A DNA stretch of 33,289 nucleotides from Oscillospiraceae bacterium. GTDB lineage: Bacteria; Bacillota; Clostridia; Oscillospirales; UBA929. The stretch covers positions 1 through 33,289 of the forward strand of contig JAISVI010000022.1 in assembly GCA_031271665.1 (NCBI GenBank), written 5' to 3'. The notes beneath the pieces were generated by a model. The model ran no database searches, was not told the DNA's origin, and worked only from the letters and a program-made list of their open reading frames with translations. This document shows positions 8,642 to 18,000 of the stretch, in pieces (positions within the stretch are counted from its first letter, which is position 1; each line of letters opens with the position of its first letter). The position numbers and the translations under genes are program-made.

Positions 8642-9319
8642 TTATGTGAGGTTTAGGGCCGCCTTAAGCGCGCGTACCTTTCGCTCGGTTTCCTGTTCGG
8701 TTTTGCCGAACGCGGCGCTGCCGGCAACGAAAATATCCGCGCCCGCGGCGGCGCAGCCAAGGATGTTTTCCGTGTTTATCCCGCCGTCAACCTGAAGGCG
8801 GCAAGAGGGCTTCTCGCGGTTAAGAAGCTGACGCATTGCGCGTATGCGCGAAAGCGAGTTGGGAAGAAAACTCTGCCCCCCGAAGCCCGGTTCGACCGTC
8901 ATAATCAAAACCATGTCCGCAAGATGCAGAAACGGCAAGACCGCCTCTATGTCCGCGGCGGGTTTTATTGACACTCCCGCGTACTTCCCCGCCCGCTTGA
9001 CCTTTTGAAGCGCGGATACGGCACTGTCCCCCACCTCGGCGTGGACGGTAACAAGCGCCGCGCCGCCGTCAAGAAACGCATCCGTAAGACCCGACGGGTC
9101 GGACACCATAAGATGTACGTCAAGCGGCATGTCGGTTACACGCGCCAATGCCGCGCAGATATGCGGCCCAAAGCTTAGATTTGGCACAAAATGCGCGTCC
9201 ATTACGTCAAAATGCAGAATCGCCGCGCCGCCGCGCTTCGCGGCGTTCACGTCGCGGCCAAGGTTTGCCGCGTCCGCCGCAAGAAGCGAGGGGGCTATTA
9301 TAAGCTCGTGGCCAAACAC
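8642..9319 (-). CDS. rpe: Ribulose-phosphate 3-epimerase
   Basis: 'IAPSLLAADAANLGRDV', 'HFDVMDAHFVPNLSFGP', 'DVHLMV', 'MTVEPGFGGQSF', 'QVDGGI'; GTG start with AGGAGGGG 7 nt upstream. Confidence 0.95.
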   Translation of the reverse strand: MFGHELIIAPSLLAADAANLGRDVNAAKRGGAAILHFDVMDAHFVPNLSFGPHICAALARVTDMPLDVHLMVSDPSGLTDAFLDGGAALVTVHAEVGDSAVSALQKVKRAGKYAGVSIKPAADIEAVLPFLHLADMVLIMTVEPGFGGQSFLPNSLSRIRAMRQLLNREKPSCRLQVDGGINTENILGCAAAGADIFVAGSAAFGKTEQETERKVRALKAALNLT

Positions 9320-9393
9320 CCAAAGACCCCTCCTGACATAACATAGGGTTGCGGGTCACCCCCCGCTATATATAAAAGGCCGCTTTATCTTTT

Positions 9394-11883
9394 TCAGGTT
9401 TTGCCGATTTTCGCAGGCCTGACCGAGGTGGACGGCCTTTCTTTTTCGCATGTGGGCGTTATATGCCAAATATCATTGGCATATTGCGTTATAGTGTTAT
9501 CTGAAGAGAATATACCGCTTCCCGCGATATTCATAAGAGACATTTTTGACCACAGCTTGGTGCTGCGATACATCTTTTCAAGCTTCTCTTGCGTCTGGAC
9601 ATAAGAGGAAAAATCGCGCAGGACAAAAAATTCGTCATTATAGTCAAGAAGGCTTCGCGCAATGTTGATAAATTCGTCCGCCGGAATATGCTCACAGCCA
9701 AGGCCGCTGCGGATAAACGCAAGTATGCGCTCAAGACGCGGGTCAGAGTTCAGAACCTGCCACGAGGAGTAATTCCCGTGCGCGTAATATTCAAGCACTT
9801 CGTCCACGGACAGTCCAAAACTTATAAAATTCTCATCCCCCACCTGGTTGCGGATTTCAATGTTCGCGCCGTCGCCGGTGCCGATAGTGACTGCGCCGTT
9901 CATCATAAACTTCATGTTCGAGGTACCCGACGCCTCTTTACTGGCTGTGGAAATCTGCTCGCTTACCTCGGCGGCGGGGAAAATATGCTCGGCCAGAGCT
10001 ATGCCGTAGTTTTCAAGGAAAATAAGCGAAAGTTTTCCTTTACAGCTTGGGGCGGCGGCAAGAAGCCTTGTTATCTCGCTTGCAAGCTTTATTACGTTTT
10101 TGGCGTAATAATAGCTTGGCGCGGCCTTGCCCGCCATGATAAATGTGCGCGGCGTGCCGATGTCGTCGCCGTTTTGAAGCCGGAAATAAAGGTGAAGCAC
10201 ATGAAGAAGGTTAAGTATCTGGCGTTTATAGGCATGTATGCGCTTAACCTGTACGTCGAATATAGAGTTTGGATCTATAGAGATGCCGTTTTTCTCAAGT
10301 ATGATTTTTGCAAGCCTTTGTTTATTTGCGCGTTTAATCTCCGTAAGGCGCGTAAGCACTGACGCGTCGTTCTTAAAGCGCTCGAACTCGGCAAGTCTCT
10401 GCGGCTCGCGTATCCAGGCGCTGCCTATGGTATCGCAAAGCAGTTCCGAAAGCGCGGGGTTCGATTTAAGAAGCCAGCGGCGGTGCGTTATGCCGTTAGT
10501 CTTATTATTGAATTTTTCCGGGTACAGCTCGTAGAAATCGCGCAGCACATGCGTTTTAAGAAGCTCGGTATGCACGGCCGCGACGCCGTTGACCGAGAAC
10601 GAGCCTACTATGGCCAGATTGGCCATTCGCACAACGCCGTCGCCGATGATTGCCATTCGCGCCACGCGCCCGGGATCGCTTGGAAAACGGCGGAGCATTT
10701 CCGCGCAGAACCGGCGGTTTATTTCCTCTACGATCATGTAAATACGCGGAAGCAGTGCGCGGAATGAGTCTATCGGCCACTTTTCAAGCGCTTCGGGCAT
10801 AATTGTATGGTTTGTATAGGCAATGATGCCGGTAGTTACGCGCCATGCGTTGTCCCAGCCAAGACCGCAGGAATCCATAAGGATGCGCATAAGTTCGGGA
10901 ACAGCAAGCGACGGATGGGTATCGTTGATATGTATGCAAATATGCTTGTCAAGCTCGGCGATTTTGAATTCCTTTTTGCGCATGTGATGCCGCACAATGC
11001 TTTGCAGTCCGGCGGACACGAAGAAATACTGCTGTTTAAGGCGCAGCTCGCGGTTATTATAGTTCGAGTCGTCGGGATAAAGCACCTCGCTTATGGCCTC
11101 GATGGCATAGCGGTCATACACGGCGTTTACATAGTCGCCGCGCGAAAAGCTTTTAAAGTCAAGGTCGTCCTCGTCCGAGGCCGCCTCGGCGCTCCAAAGT
11201 CTTAGGTTATTGACTGTCGAATTGCGATAACCGACTATCGGTATATCATATGGCACCGCGCGTACGCGAAGCGCGTCTTCGTAGATGAATTTAAGCGACC
11301 CGTCCTTTTCCGGCACGGGATAACAGCGCCCGCCAAGAAGCACTTCGACGGATTTGTCGGGTTTGCGTATCTCCCACGCGTTCGCCTCGCGAAGCCAGTT
11401 ATCGGGCAGCTCTACCTGATAGCCGTCAACGATTTTTTGCGTGAAAAGACCGTATTTATACCGAATGCCGTTGCCATGCCCGGCATATCCCAAGGCGGCC
11501 ATTGAATCCAAAAAACAAGCCGCCAGACGCCCAAGACCGCCGTTGCCCAGCCCGGCGTCCGGTTCGGTTTCCAAAAGCGCGTTAAGGTCAACGCCAAGCT
11601 CGCCAAGGGCCTCTTCGCAGATATCGCGCACGCCAAGGCACAGAAGATTATTCTCAAGGAAGCGTCCCGTAAGAAACTCAAGCGAGAAGTAATACACCTG
11701 GCGCTCGTCTTTACGCGTATATCTGGCGTTTGTTTCAACCCAATCTTCGTTTATTTCGTCGCGGACAACCGCCGCCAGCGCCGCATAGCGATTGGCCACA
11801 GACGCCTCTTCAAACGGTATTCCAAACATGTTGGATATTTTCTTTTTAAACTCGGCTATGACTTGCGTCTTGCTTCTAAGCAT
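9394..11883 (-). CDS. glgP: Glycogen/starch/alpha-glucan phosphorylase
   Basis: 'PDAGLGNGGLGRLAACFLDSMA', 'GTSNMKFMMNGAVTIGTGDGANIEI', 'VQVKRIHAYKRQ'; start MLRSKT preceded by GGAGGG (ORF open to 11901). Confidence 0.96.
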   Translation of the reverse strand: MLRSKTQVIAEFKKKISNMFGIPFEEASVANRYAALAAVVRDEINEDWVETNARYTRKDERQVYYFSLEFLTGRFLENNLLCLGVRDICEEALGELGVDLNALLETEPDAGLGNGGLGRLAACFLDSMAALGYAGHGNGIRYKYGLFTQKIVDGYQVELPDNWLREANAWEIRKPDKSVEVLLGGRCYPVPEKDGSLKFIYEDALRVRAVPYDIPIVGYRNSTVNNLRLWSAEAASDEDDLDFKSFSRGDYVNAVYDRYAIEAISEVLYPDDSNYNNRELRLKQQYFFVSAGLQSIVRHHMRKKEFKIAELDKHICIHINDTHPSLAVPELMRILMDSCGLGWDNAWRVTTGIIAYTNHTIMPEALEKWPIDSFRALLPRIYMIVEEINRRFCAEMLRRFPSDPGRVARMAIIGDGVVRMANLAIVGSFSVNGVAAVHTELLKTHVLRDFYELYPEKFNNKTNGITHRRWLLKSNPALSELLCDTIGSAWIREPQRLAEFERFKNDASVLTRLTEIKRANKQRLAKIILEKNGISIDPNSIFDVQVKRIHAYKRQILNLLHVLHLYFRLQNGDDIGTPRTFIMAGKAAPSYYYAKNVIKLASEITRLLAAAPSCKGKLSLIFLENYGIALAEHIFPAAEVSEQISTASKEASGTSNMKFMMNGAVTIGTGDGANIEIRNQVGDENFISFGLSVDEVLEYYAHGNYSSWQVLNSDPRLERILAFIRSGLGCEHIPADEFINIARSLLDYNDEFFVLRDFSSYVQTQEKLEKMYRSTKLWSKMSLMNIAGSGIFSSDNTITQYANDIWHITPTCEKERPSTSVRPAKIGKT

Positions 11884-11964
11884 CGGTGCAAATCCCTCCA
11901 TGCGTTTTTTGTTTGTATAGGGTCATTATAACAAGTTTTCTCGCGCTGCGCAACAATCGCCCGA

Positions 11965-13236
11965 TTAAAGCCTTCTGCGAATCGAAGCGGCGTGGGCGTC
12001 AAGTCCTTCGCTGTCGGCCATAAGCGCGGCCTTTTCCGCGTGTTTGGAAAAGCTTTCGCGGTCATATTCGATATAGCTTATGTATTTTACAAAACTAAGC
12101 GCCGACAGCGGCGAGAAGAACCGCGCGGTTCCGGCGGTGGGCAGCACATGGCTTGGCCCGGCGATGTAGTCTCCGACAGGCTCGGGCGTCCATGCCCCGA
12201 CAAAAAGCGCCCCCGCGTTTCTGATTTTTGGAATAAGCGCGTCCGGGTCACTGACCATAAGCTCCAGATGTTCCGGCGCAAGGGCGTTCGCGCAGTCCGC
12301 GCATTCGTCAAGGTCTTCGCAGATAAACGCCGTTCCAAAGTCCGCGAGGGATATCCGCGCTATCTCGCTTCTGGAAAGCCGCGCAATCTGGGCTGAAAGC
12401 TGTTCGTTAACGGCAAGCGCAAGCTTTTCGTCGGTCGTAACAAGATAACAGGCCGCCAGTACGTCATGCTCGGCCTGACTAAGCAGATCCGCCGCGATAT
12501 TACCGGGGTCGGCGCTTGCGTCCGCGAGGACAAGCACCTCGGAAGGCCCCGCAGTCATGTCGATGTCGATTCTGCCGTACAGTATGCGCTTTGCCGCCTG
12601 AACGTAAGCGTTCCCGGGGCCGACAATCTTGTCGGCGGCGCTTACCGGCCCCGCGCCGAACGCAAGCGCCGCGACAGCCTGTACACCGCCGACGGCGTAT
12701 ACTTCGTCAACGCCCGCGATAAGGGCGGCGGCAAGCACCTCGTCCTTCAAAAACCGCGTGGGCGGCGTTACCATGATAAGCCTTTCTACACCCGCCGCCT
12801 TGGCCGGACAGGCGTTCATAAGCACGCTTGACGGATACGCGGCCGTTCCGCCCGGCACGTACATCCCCACACAGCCAAGCGGGCGCACAAGCTGGCCAAG
12901 CTTTGCGCCGTCCGGCCCTTCCCAAACAGCGCCGGAGGGAACAAGCCGCCTTTGATAGTCAAGTATATTCCGCGCCGCGTGTTCCATCGCGCCTGTAACG
13001 TCCGCGCCGCAGCGCGCACGGGCTTCTTCAAGTTCCCCGCGTGAAACCGCGCGGGGCGCGGCCTTGTCAAACTCAAGCGAAAAGCGCGTTACGGCGTCCC
13101 AGCCGTCTGTTTCAACCGCGCTTATTATGCTTTGTGCCTTCTCTGAAACCTGGGCTTCGCTGACAGCGCGCTTTCTCCGCATCTCCTCTGACCGGCGCGC
13201 CTGTTCCGGTGAATTATGCCGGACGACCGTAAGCAT
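11965..13236 (-). CDS. hisD: Histidinol dehydrogenase
   Basis: 'GMYVPGGTAAYPSSVLMNACPAKAAGV', 'IVGPGNAYVQAAKR', 'GPSEVLVLAD', 'GPSHVLPTAGTARF'. Confidence 0.96.
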   Translation of the reverse strand: MLTVVRHNSPEQARRSEEMRRKRAVSEAQVSEKAQSIISAVETDGWDAVTRFSLEFDKAAPRAVSRGELEEARARCGADVTGAMEHAARNILDYQRRLVPSGAVWEGPDGAKLGQLVRPLGCVGMYVPGGTAAYPSSVLMNACPAKAAGVERLIMVTPPTRFLKDEVLAAALIAGVDEVYAVGGVQAVAALAFGAGPVSAADKIVGPGNAYVQAAKRILYGRIDIDMTAGPSEVLVLADASADPGNIAADLLSQAEHDVLAACYLVTTDEKLALAVNEQLSAQIARLSRSEIARISLADFGTAFICEDLDECADCANALAPEHLELMVSDPDALIPKIRNAGALFVGAWTPEPVGDYIAGPSHVLPTAGTARFFSPLSALSFVKYISYIEYDRESFSKHAEKAALMADSEGLDAHAASIRRRL

Positions 13237-13875
13237 CTAAAGCGCCCCCTTGCACATGTTAATAAAGTCCGTTACAAGCGCCTTCTTTGTCTTAACGGCG
13301 GCAATGTTGGCGATAAGGCGCGCGCTTACGTACGCCACGTCCTCTATGGGCGCAAGCCCGTTTTCCCTTAGCGTGCCGCCCGTTTCTACAATATCGACGA
13401 TTCCGTCGGCAAGGCCAAGTATGGGCGCAAGCTCGACCGAACCCTCTATTTTCACGATGTCGGCGTCTACGCCCTTTTTCTCAAGGAAATTTCGTGTCAC
13501 ATTGGGATATTTCGTGGCCACCGTGCGGTGGCGCAGTCCCCCGAAAAAGTCCGTGCCGTCCGGCACGGCAAGCACAAAGCGGCACGCGCCGAACCGCAAA
13601 TCCAAAACCTCGTAAAAACTGCTGCCAAGCTCAAGAATCGTGTCCTTGCCGACAATTCCGAAGTCACACACGCCATGCTCTACATAGGTGATTACGTCCG
13701 GCGCTTTCGCAAGCACAACCTCGAACGGGATGTTTCCCAAAACCGGCAGGGTAAGTCTGCGTCCGGGGGCGCGAAGCGCCGCGCAGTCCGCGCCCGCGCG
13801 CTCGAACATGCCTATGCTCTTTTCAAGAAGGCGGCCTTTTGTTACGGCAATGCGCAACAATGCGTCATTATTCAT
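13237..13875 (-). CDS. hisG: ATP phosphoribosyltransferase, short (HisZ-dependent) form
   Basis: 'RIAVTKGRLLEKSIGMF', 'YVEHGVCDFGIVGKD', 'ADGIVDIVETGGTLRENGL'; start MNNDALL inferred (ORF open to 13992); overlaps hisZ. Confidence 0.93.
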   Translation of the reverse strand: MNNDALLRIAVTKGRLLEKSIGMFERAGADCAALRAPGRRLTLPVLGNIPFEVVLAKAPDVITYVEHGVCDFGIVGKDTILELGSSFYEVLDLRFGACRFVLAVPDGTDFFGGLRHRTVATKYPNVTRNFLEKKGVDADIVKIEGSVELAPILGLADGIVDIVETGGTLRENGLAPIEDVAYVSARLIANIAAVKTKKALVTDFINMCKGAL

Positions 13876-14833
13876 GACAAACCGCCTCCAATCCCGATAA
13901 TGCGTCAATATCAAGCACAAACCCAATCGCCGGCTCTGCCTGTCCGAACTTCTCCATAAGCGCGTCATATCGTCCGCCGACGGCAATTTCACGCGAAGCG
14001 CCGGGCGCGTATACTCGGAAAATAAGCCCCGTGTAATAGTCCATGCGGCTTACCATAGCGCAGTCAAGCGCCGCGTCCTCGCCGCTAAGGGCGCGGATAA
14101 GCGCGTTCAGCTCGTCAAGGATACGGCGCGCCCGCGCGTTTTGGATTGGCTTCGTGCCGCCGCCGCAGTCCCCCGCGCCCGAAAGCATGACAAGGTTGTA
14201 AAGCCCCTCTGCCTCTTCCCTGCTGCCGCATTGAGCCAATATATCGCCCACTACGGCGAAGTTGCGCCGCTCGAAGGCATGCAGTAAATCCGCCTGCGAG
14301 TCCTCGGAAAGGCCAAGTTCGGGCAGGAACGCGCGTATAAGCCCGGCGTGTCCGATTTCAAGGTGAAGCGTTTCCAGTCCAATACCGCGAAGCGTACCGA
14401 GCAAAAGGCGCAAAACCTCGATATCAGTGTCAGAGCCGCCCGCGCCGATATACTCTATGCCCGCTTGGGCGTACTTGGCGATTTTCCCGTCCGGTTGGAC
14501 GCGGAAAACCGGCTGTTCATAGCTTAGTTTAAGCGGTCTTTCGTCGCCGCGCAGTTTTGTCGCCGCGACCCGCGCCGCCGGGATTGTAGAGTCGGGGCGC
14601 ATAACGCACATACGCCCGGCGCGATCCTCGGTTTTAAGGATTGCCTCTTGCGGAAGGGGCAGACCGGCGTGGATAAAAAGGTCGTAATACTCAAGCACGG
14701 GCGTTTGAATCTGCGTGAACCCGGACGCGGCAAGGGCGGAAATGACGCGCCGCCCAATCCCGCCAAGCCGCGCCGTCTCCTGCCCCAATTCGTCTTTAAG
14801 CCCGGAAGGTATGCCGATCCATCGGTTATTCAT
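13868..14833 (-). CDS. hisZ: ATP phosphoribosyltransferase regulatory subunit
   Basis: Class II HisRS-like: 'GFTQIQTPVLEYYDLF', 'MRPDSTIPAARVAATKL', 'GGRYDALMEKFG'; paired with short hisG; start MNNRW preceded by AAAGGAC (ORF open to 14899). Confidence 0.9.
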   Translation of the reverse strand: MNNRWIGIPSGLKDELGQETARLGGIGRRVISALAASGFTQIQTPVLEYYDLFIHAGLPLPQEAILKTEDRAGRMCVMRPDSTIPAARVAATKLRGDERPLKLSYEQPVFRVQPDGKIAKYAQAGIEYIGAGGSDTDIEVLRLLLGTLRGIGLETLHLEIGHAGLIRAFLPELGLSEDSQADLLHAFERRNFAVVGDILAQCGSREEAEGLYNLVMLSGAGDCGGGTKPIQNARARRILDELNALIRALSGEDAALDCAMVSRMDYYTGLIFRVYAPGASREIAVGGRYDALMEKFGQAEPAIGFVLDIDALSGLEAVCHE

Positions 14834-14931
14834 ATGATTTGTCCTTTCTGCTGCTGCTTCGTCCGCCATTGTAAGGGCGCGCAACCGCCCGCGAAACACC
14901 CAATGCCAGCCAAACGCCCCGCATTTAAGAC

Positions 14932-15093
14932 GGGCGAACGCTGTTCGCCCCTACGGACGATTGCTATCGTCCCCTACGCGCCCGTGTCCCACATACGCCG
15001 CCGGGATGCGCGGGCGGCCAATGGCCGCCCCTACAAATCATCCCCAAAATTGTCAATTGTTCATTGTCAATTGTCAATTGCCATCGTCCCCTA
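14932..15093. repeat. Composite interspersed repeat: three hairpin+CCTAC modules plus an AATTGTCAATTGTTCATTGTCAATT module, ending at the polC stop
   Basis: Hairpins GGGCGAAC-gct-GTTCGCCC (14932-14950), GGACGAT-tgct-ATCGTCC (14955-14972), GGGCGGCCA-a-TGGCCGCCC (15012-15030), each followed by (C)CTAC; 25-bp core at 15048-15072 is the exact reverse complement of 24609-24633. Confidence 0.85.
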
Positions 15094-18000
15094 CAGGGCG
15101 AACAGTGATATCTGCGCACTTTCCGGAAGGCCGGACAGCGCACCGACCTCGCGAAGGCTGTCTATATGGGCCTTGTTGGCCTTGGTTCGGTTTTGAATGT
15201 CCTCTATGGATAAAAAGAAGGACTTTTCCCGCTCGGCCTGAATGCTCTCCGCCGCCGCCTCGCCAAGACCCGGAAGCGCGGTAAAGGGCGGCAGCAGCGT
15301 CTTTTCGTCAATCTCAAGGAAATCCGTCGCGTGCGAATGCTGAAGGCTCACCTGATTAAAGGTAAAGCCGCGCAGATAGAACTCGTATACGACCTCAAGC
15401 GTGACAAGCTGTTCCTTGCGCTTGTTTTTATCTTTATCGCCGTCGTCCTTAACGGCGCGGTCGTTCTTTATGCGGCGCTTTACCTGCTCGATACCCTCGG
15501 TCATAAGCGGCGCCTCGAAATGCTTGGCGCGCTTTGTAAAATAGGCGCGGTAGAACGCAAGCGGACGGTGTACCTTGAACCACGCCACGCGGAACGCCAT
15601 CATCACATAAGCCACGGCGTGCGACTTTGGGAACATGTACTGTATTTTTTTACAGGATTTTATATACCACTCCGGCACGGCGGCGCGGCGCATCTCAAGC
15701 TCCCACTCTTGGGTAAGCCCCTTTCCCTTGCGGACGGATTCCATGATGTTAAAGGCCGTTTTATTGTCAATCCCAAGGGATATTAAGTATAGCATAATAT
15801 CATCGCGCGAGCAAATTATTTGCCTTAGCGTGGCCACGCCTTTACGCACAAGCTCTTCCTGATTGCCCATCCAGACGTCCGTGCCGTGTGACAGGCCGGA
15901 GATACGAAGCAGCTCTTCAAAACAGGTCGGCTTTGTGGCAAGAAGCATTCCCCGCACAAACTGCGTCCCGAACTCCGGCACGGCAACCGCGCCCGTCGGC
16001 CCCAAAATCGGGTCGTCCTCAAAGCCAAGCGCCTTTGACGAGCGGAAAAGGCTTATCGTCTCTTTGTCGTCAAGCGGGACGTCCATTGCGCTTATGCCCG
16101 TCATATGCTCAAGCGCCCGTATCATCGTCGGGTCTTTATGCCCAAGAAGGTCAAGTTTTAAAAGGTTTTCCTCGATAGAGTGGTAGTCAAAATGCGTCGT
16201 TATCATCTTTTCGCTGTCATTGGCCGGGTAGTGTACGGGGCAGAAGTCGTTTATATCAAGCCCGCGCGGGACGATGACAAGCCCGCCGGGATGCTGTCCT
16301 GTGGTGTCTTTTACGCCGATACATCCCTGGGCAAGCCGGCTTACCTCGGCGGGGTTGTCGCAGGGCAAGCCTTGGCTTTCTATGTATTTCTTCGCGTAAC
16401 CACGCGCGTTGTTGGCCTGAAGCGTGTTTACCGTCCCGGCGCGGAACACTTGGCTTTCACCGAAAATCTCGACGGTGTGGGCGTGCGCGCGCTCTTGATA
16501 CTCGTCCGAGAAATTAAGGTCGATGTCCGGCTTTTTATCCGCGAAGAACCCCAAAAATGTCGCGAAGTTAAGGTCAAACCCGTCTTTTGTAAGGGGTTTT
16601 CCGCATTTGGGGCAAAGCTTGTCCGGCATATCCACGCCGCATAGCGCGCCCGCGCGCGCGTCCTCGTCCGGGAACTCCCAGAATCCGCAGCCGCTTCTTG
16701 TACACAGATAATGCGGCGGCAGGGCGTTTACCTCGGTAATCCCCGCAAGGAACGCCACTATGGACGAGCCGACCGAACCCCGCGAACCGACGTAGTACCC
16801 CTGTTCAAGGCTTCTTTGCACGATTTTTTGGGCGATTATATATATGACGTCATAGCCCTTTTTGGTAATCGAGCCAAGCTCGGTTTCAATGCGCGTCTTC
16901 AAAAGCTCTGGCAGCTCCGCGCCGAACAGCGCGTGAGCCTTGTCATAGCAAAGCTTTGTCAAAAGCTTTGCGGAGCCCTTTATTTCCGGCGAGAACTCGC
17001 CGTCGCGCACGGGCTTTATCTTTTCGGCGCTGTCCGCGACGGCGTTTGGGTTCGTCACGACGACCTCAAGCGCCTTTTCCGAGCCAAGGTATGAAAACTC
17101 GCTTAACATTTCGTCCGTCGTGCGGAAATAAAGCGGAAGGGGGTCGGCGCTTAACATGCTTGTCCCGGCCATCAGGACACGGCGGTATATCTCGTGCTCC
17201 GGTTCAAGAAAATGCACGTCGCCCGTGGCGCATACGGGAATCCCAAGCTCTTCGCCCAAGGAAACAACGGTGCGGTTGAAATCGCGAAGGTGTTCGTCGT
17301 CCCGCGCAAGACCGTCGCGGACAAGGAATTTATTGTTGCAAATCGGCTGTATCTCTAAATAATCATAAAACCGCGCGCATTCAAGCAGTTCTTCGCGCGG
17401 TCTGCCCGCCACAATCGCGCGGAACAGTTCCCCCGCCTCGCAGGCCGAGCCGACTATAAGCCCCTCGCGCCGCGCGATAAGCGTTTCACGCGGTATAAGC
17501 GGCCTTCTTTTAAATGTCTTGGTGTGCGATTCAGATACAAGCCTGTAGAGGTTTCTAAGACCTGTATCGTTTTTCGCGATAAGGATAATGTGGTTATTGC
17601 GCTTCCCTTCCGAAGGCATATAACCCTCTACGCCGTACAGTATTTTAACGCCCGTCTCCTTGGCCGCCCTTATCGTATCGGGGAAAGCGTGGCAAACGCC
17701 GTGGTCGGTAATGGCGATTGCCTTATGCCCCCACGCGGCCGCAAGGCGTATCGCGTCCCCAACCGGGGTAGTCGCGTCCTTTTGGGACATCTGCGTATGT
17801 AAATGAAGCTCTACCCGCTTATGTTCGGACGTGTCCGTACGCGCGGCGCGCGGGATATGGCGTATGGCGCTTGGGCGCAGAAGCCACTCGGTTTCATCGC
17901 GGAACGTATTAAGTTCCATTTTCCCGGAAACCTCTAAAAGGTCGCCGCTTTTAAGAACTTTTTCAATTTGGTCGCACACCCGGATTTGTTCCACGGGAAA

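Noticed and set aside
9351-9366. GCGGG/CCCGC small hairpin between rpe and glgP
   Set aside because: Only a 5-bp stem with no T-tract in the expected direction.
9589-10362. 257-aa plus-strand ORF inside glgP
   Set aside because: Antisense shadow of a confidently assigned conserved gene in GC-rich sequence; no recognisable domain.
14932-15093. Repeats between polC and hisZ considered as a CRISPR array
   Set aside because: Units differ in stem sequence, lack uniform repeat length and spacers, and no cas genes are present.
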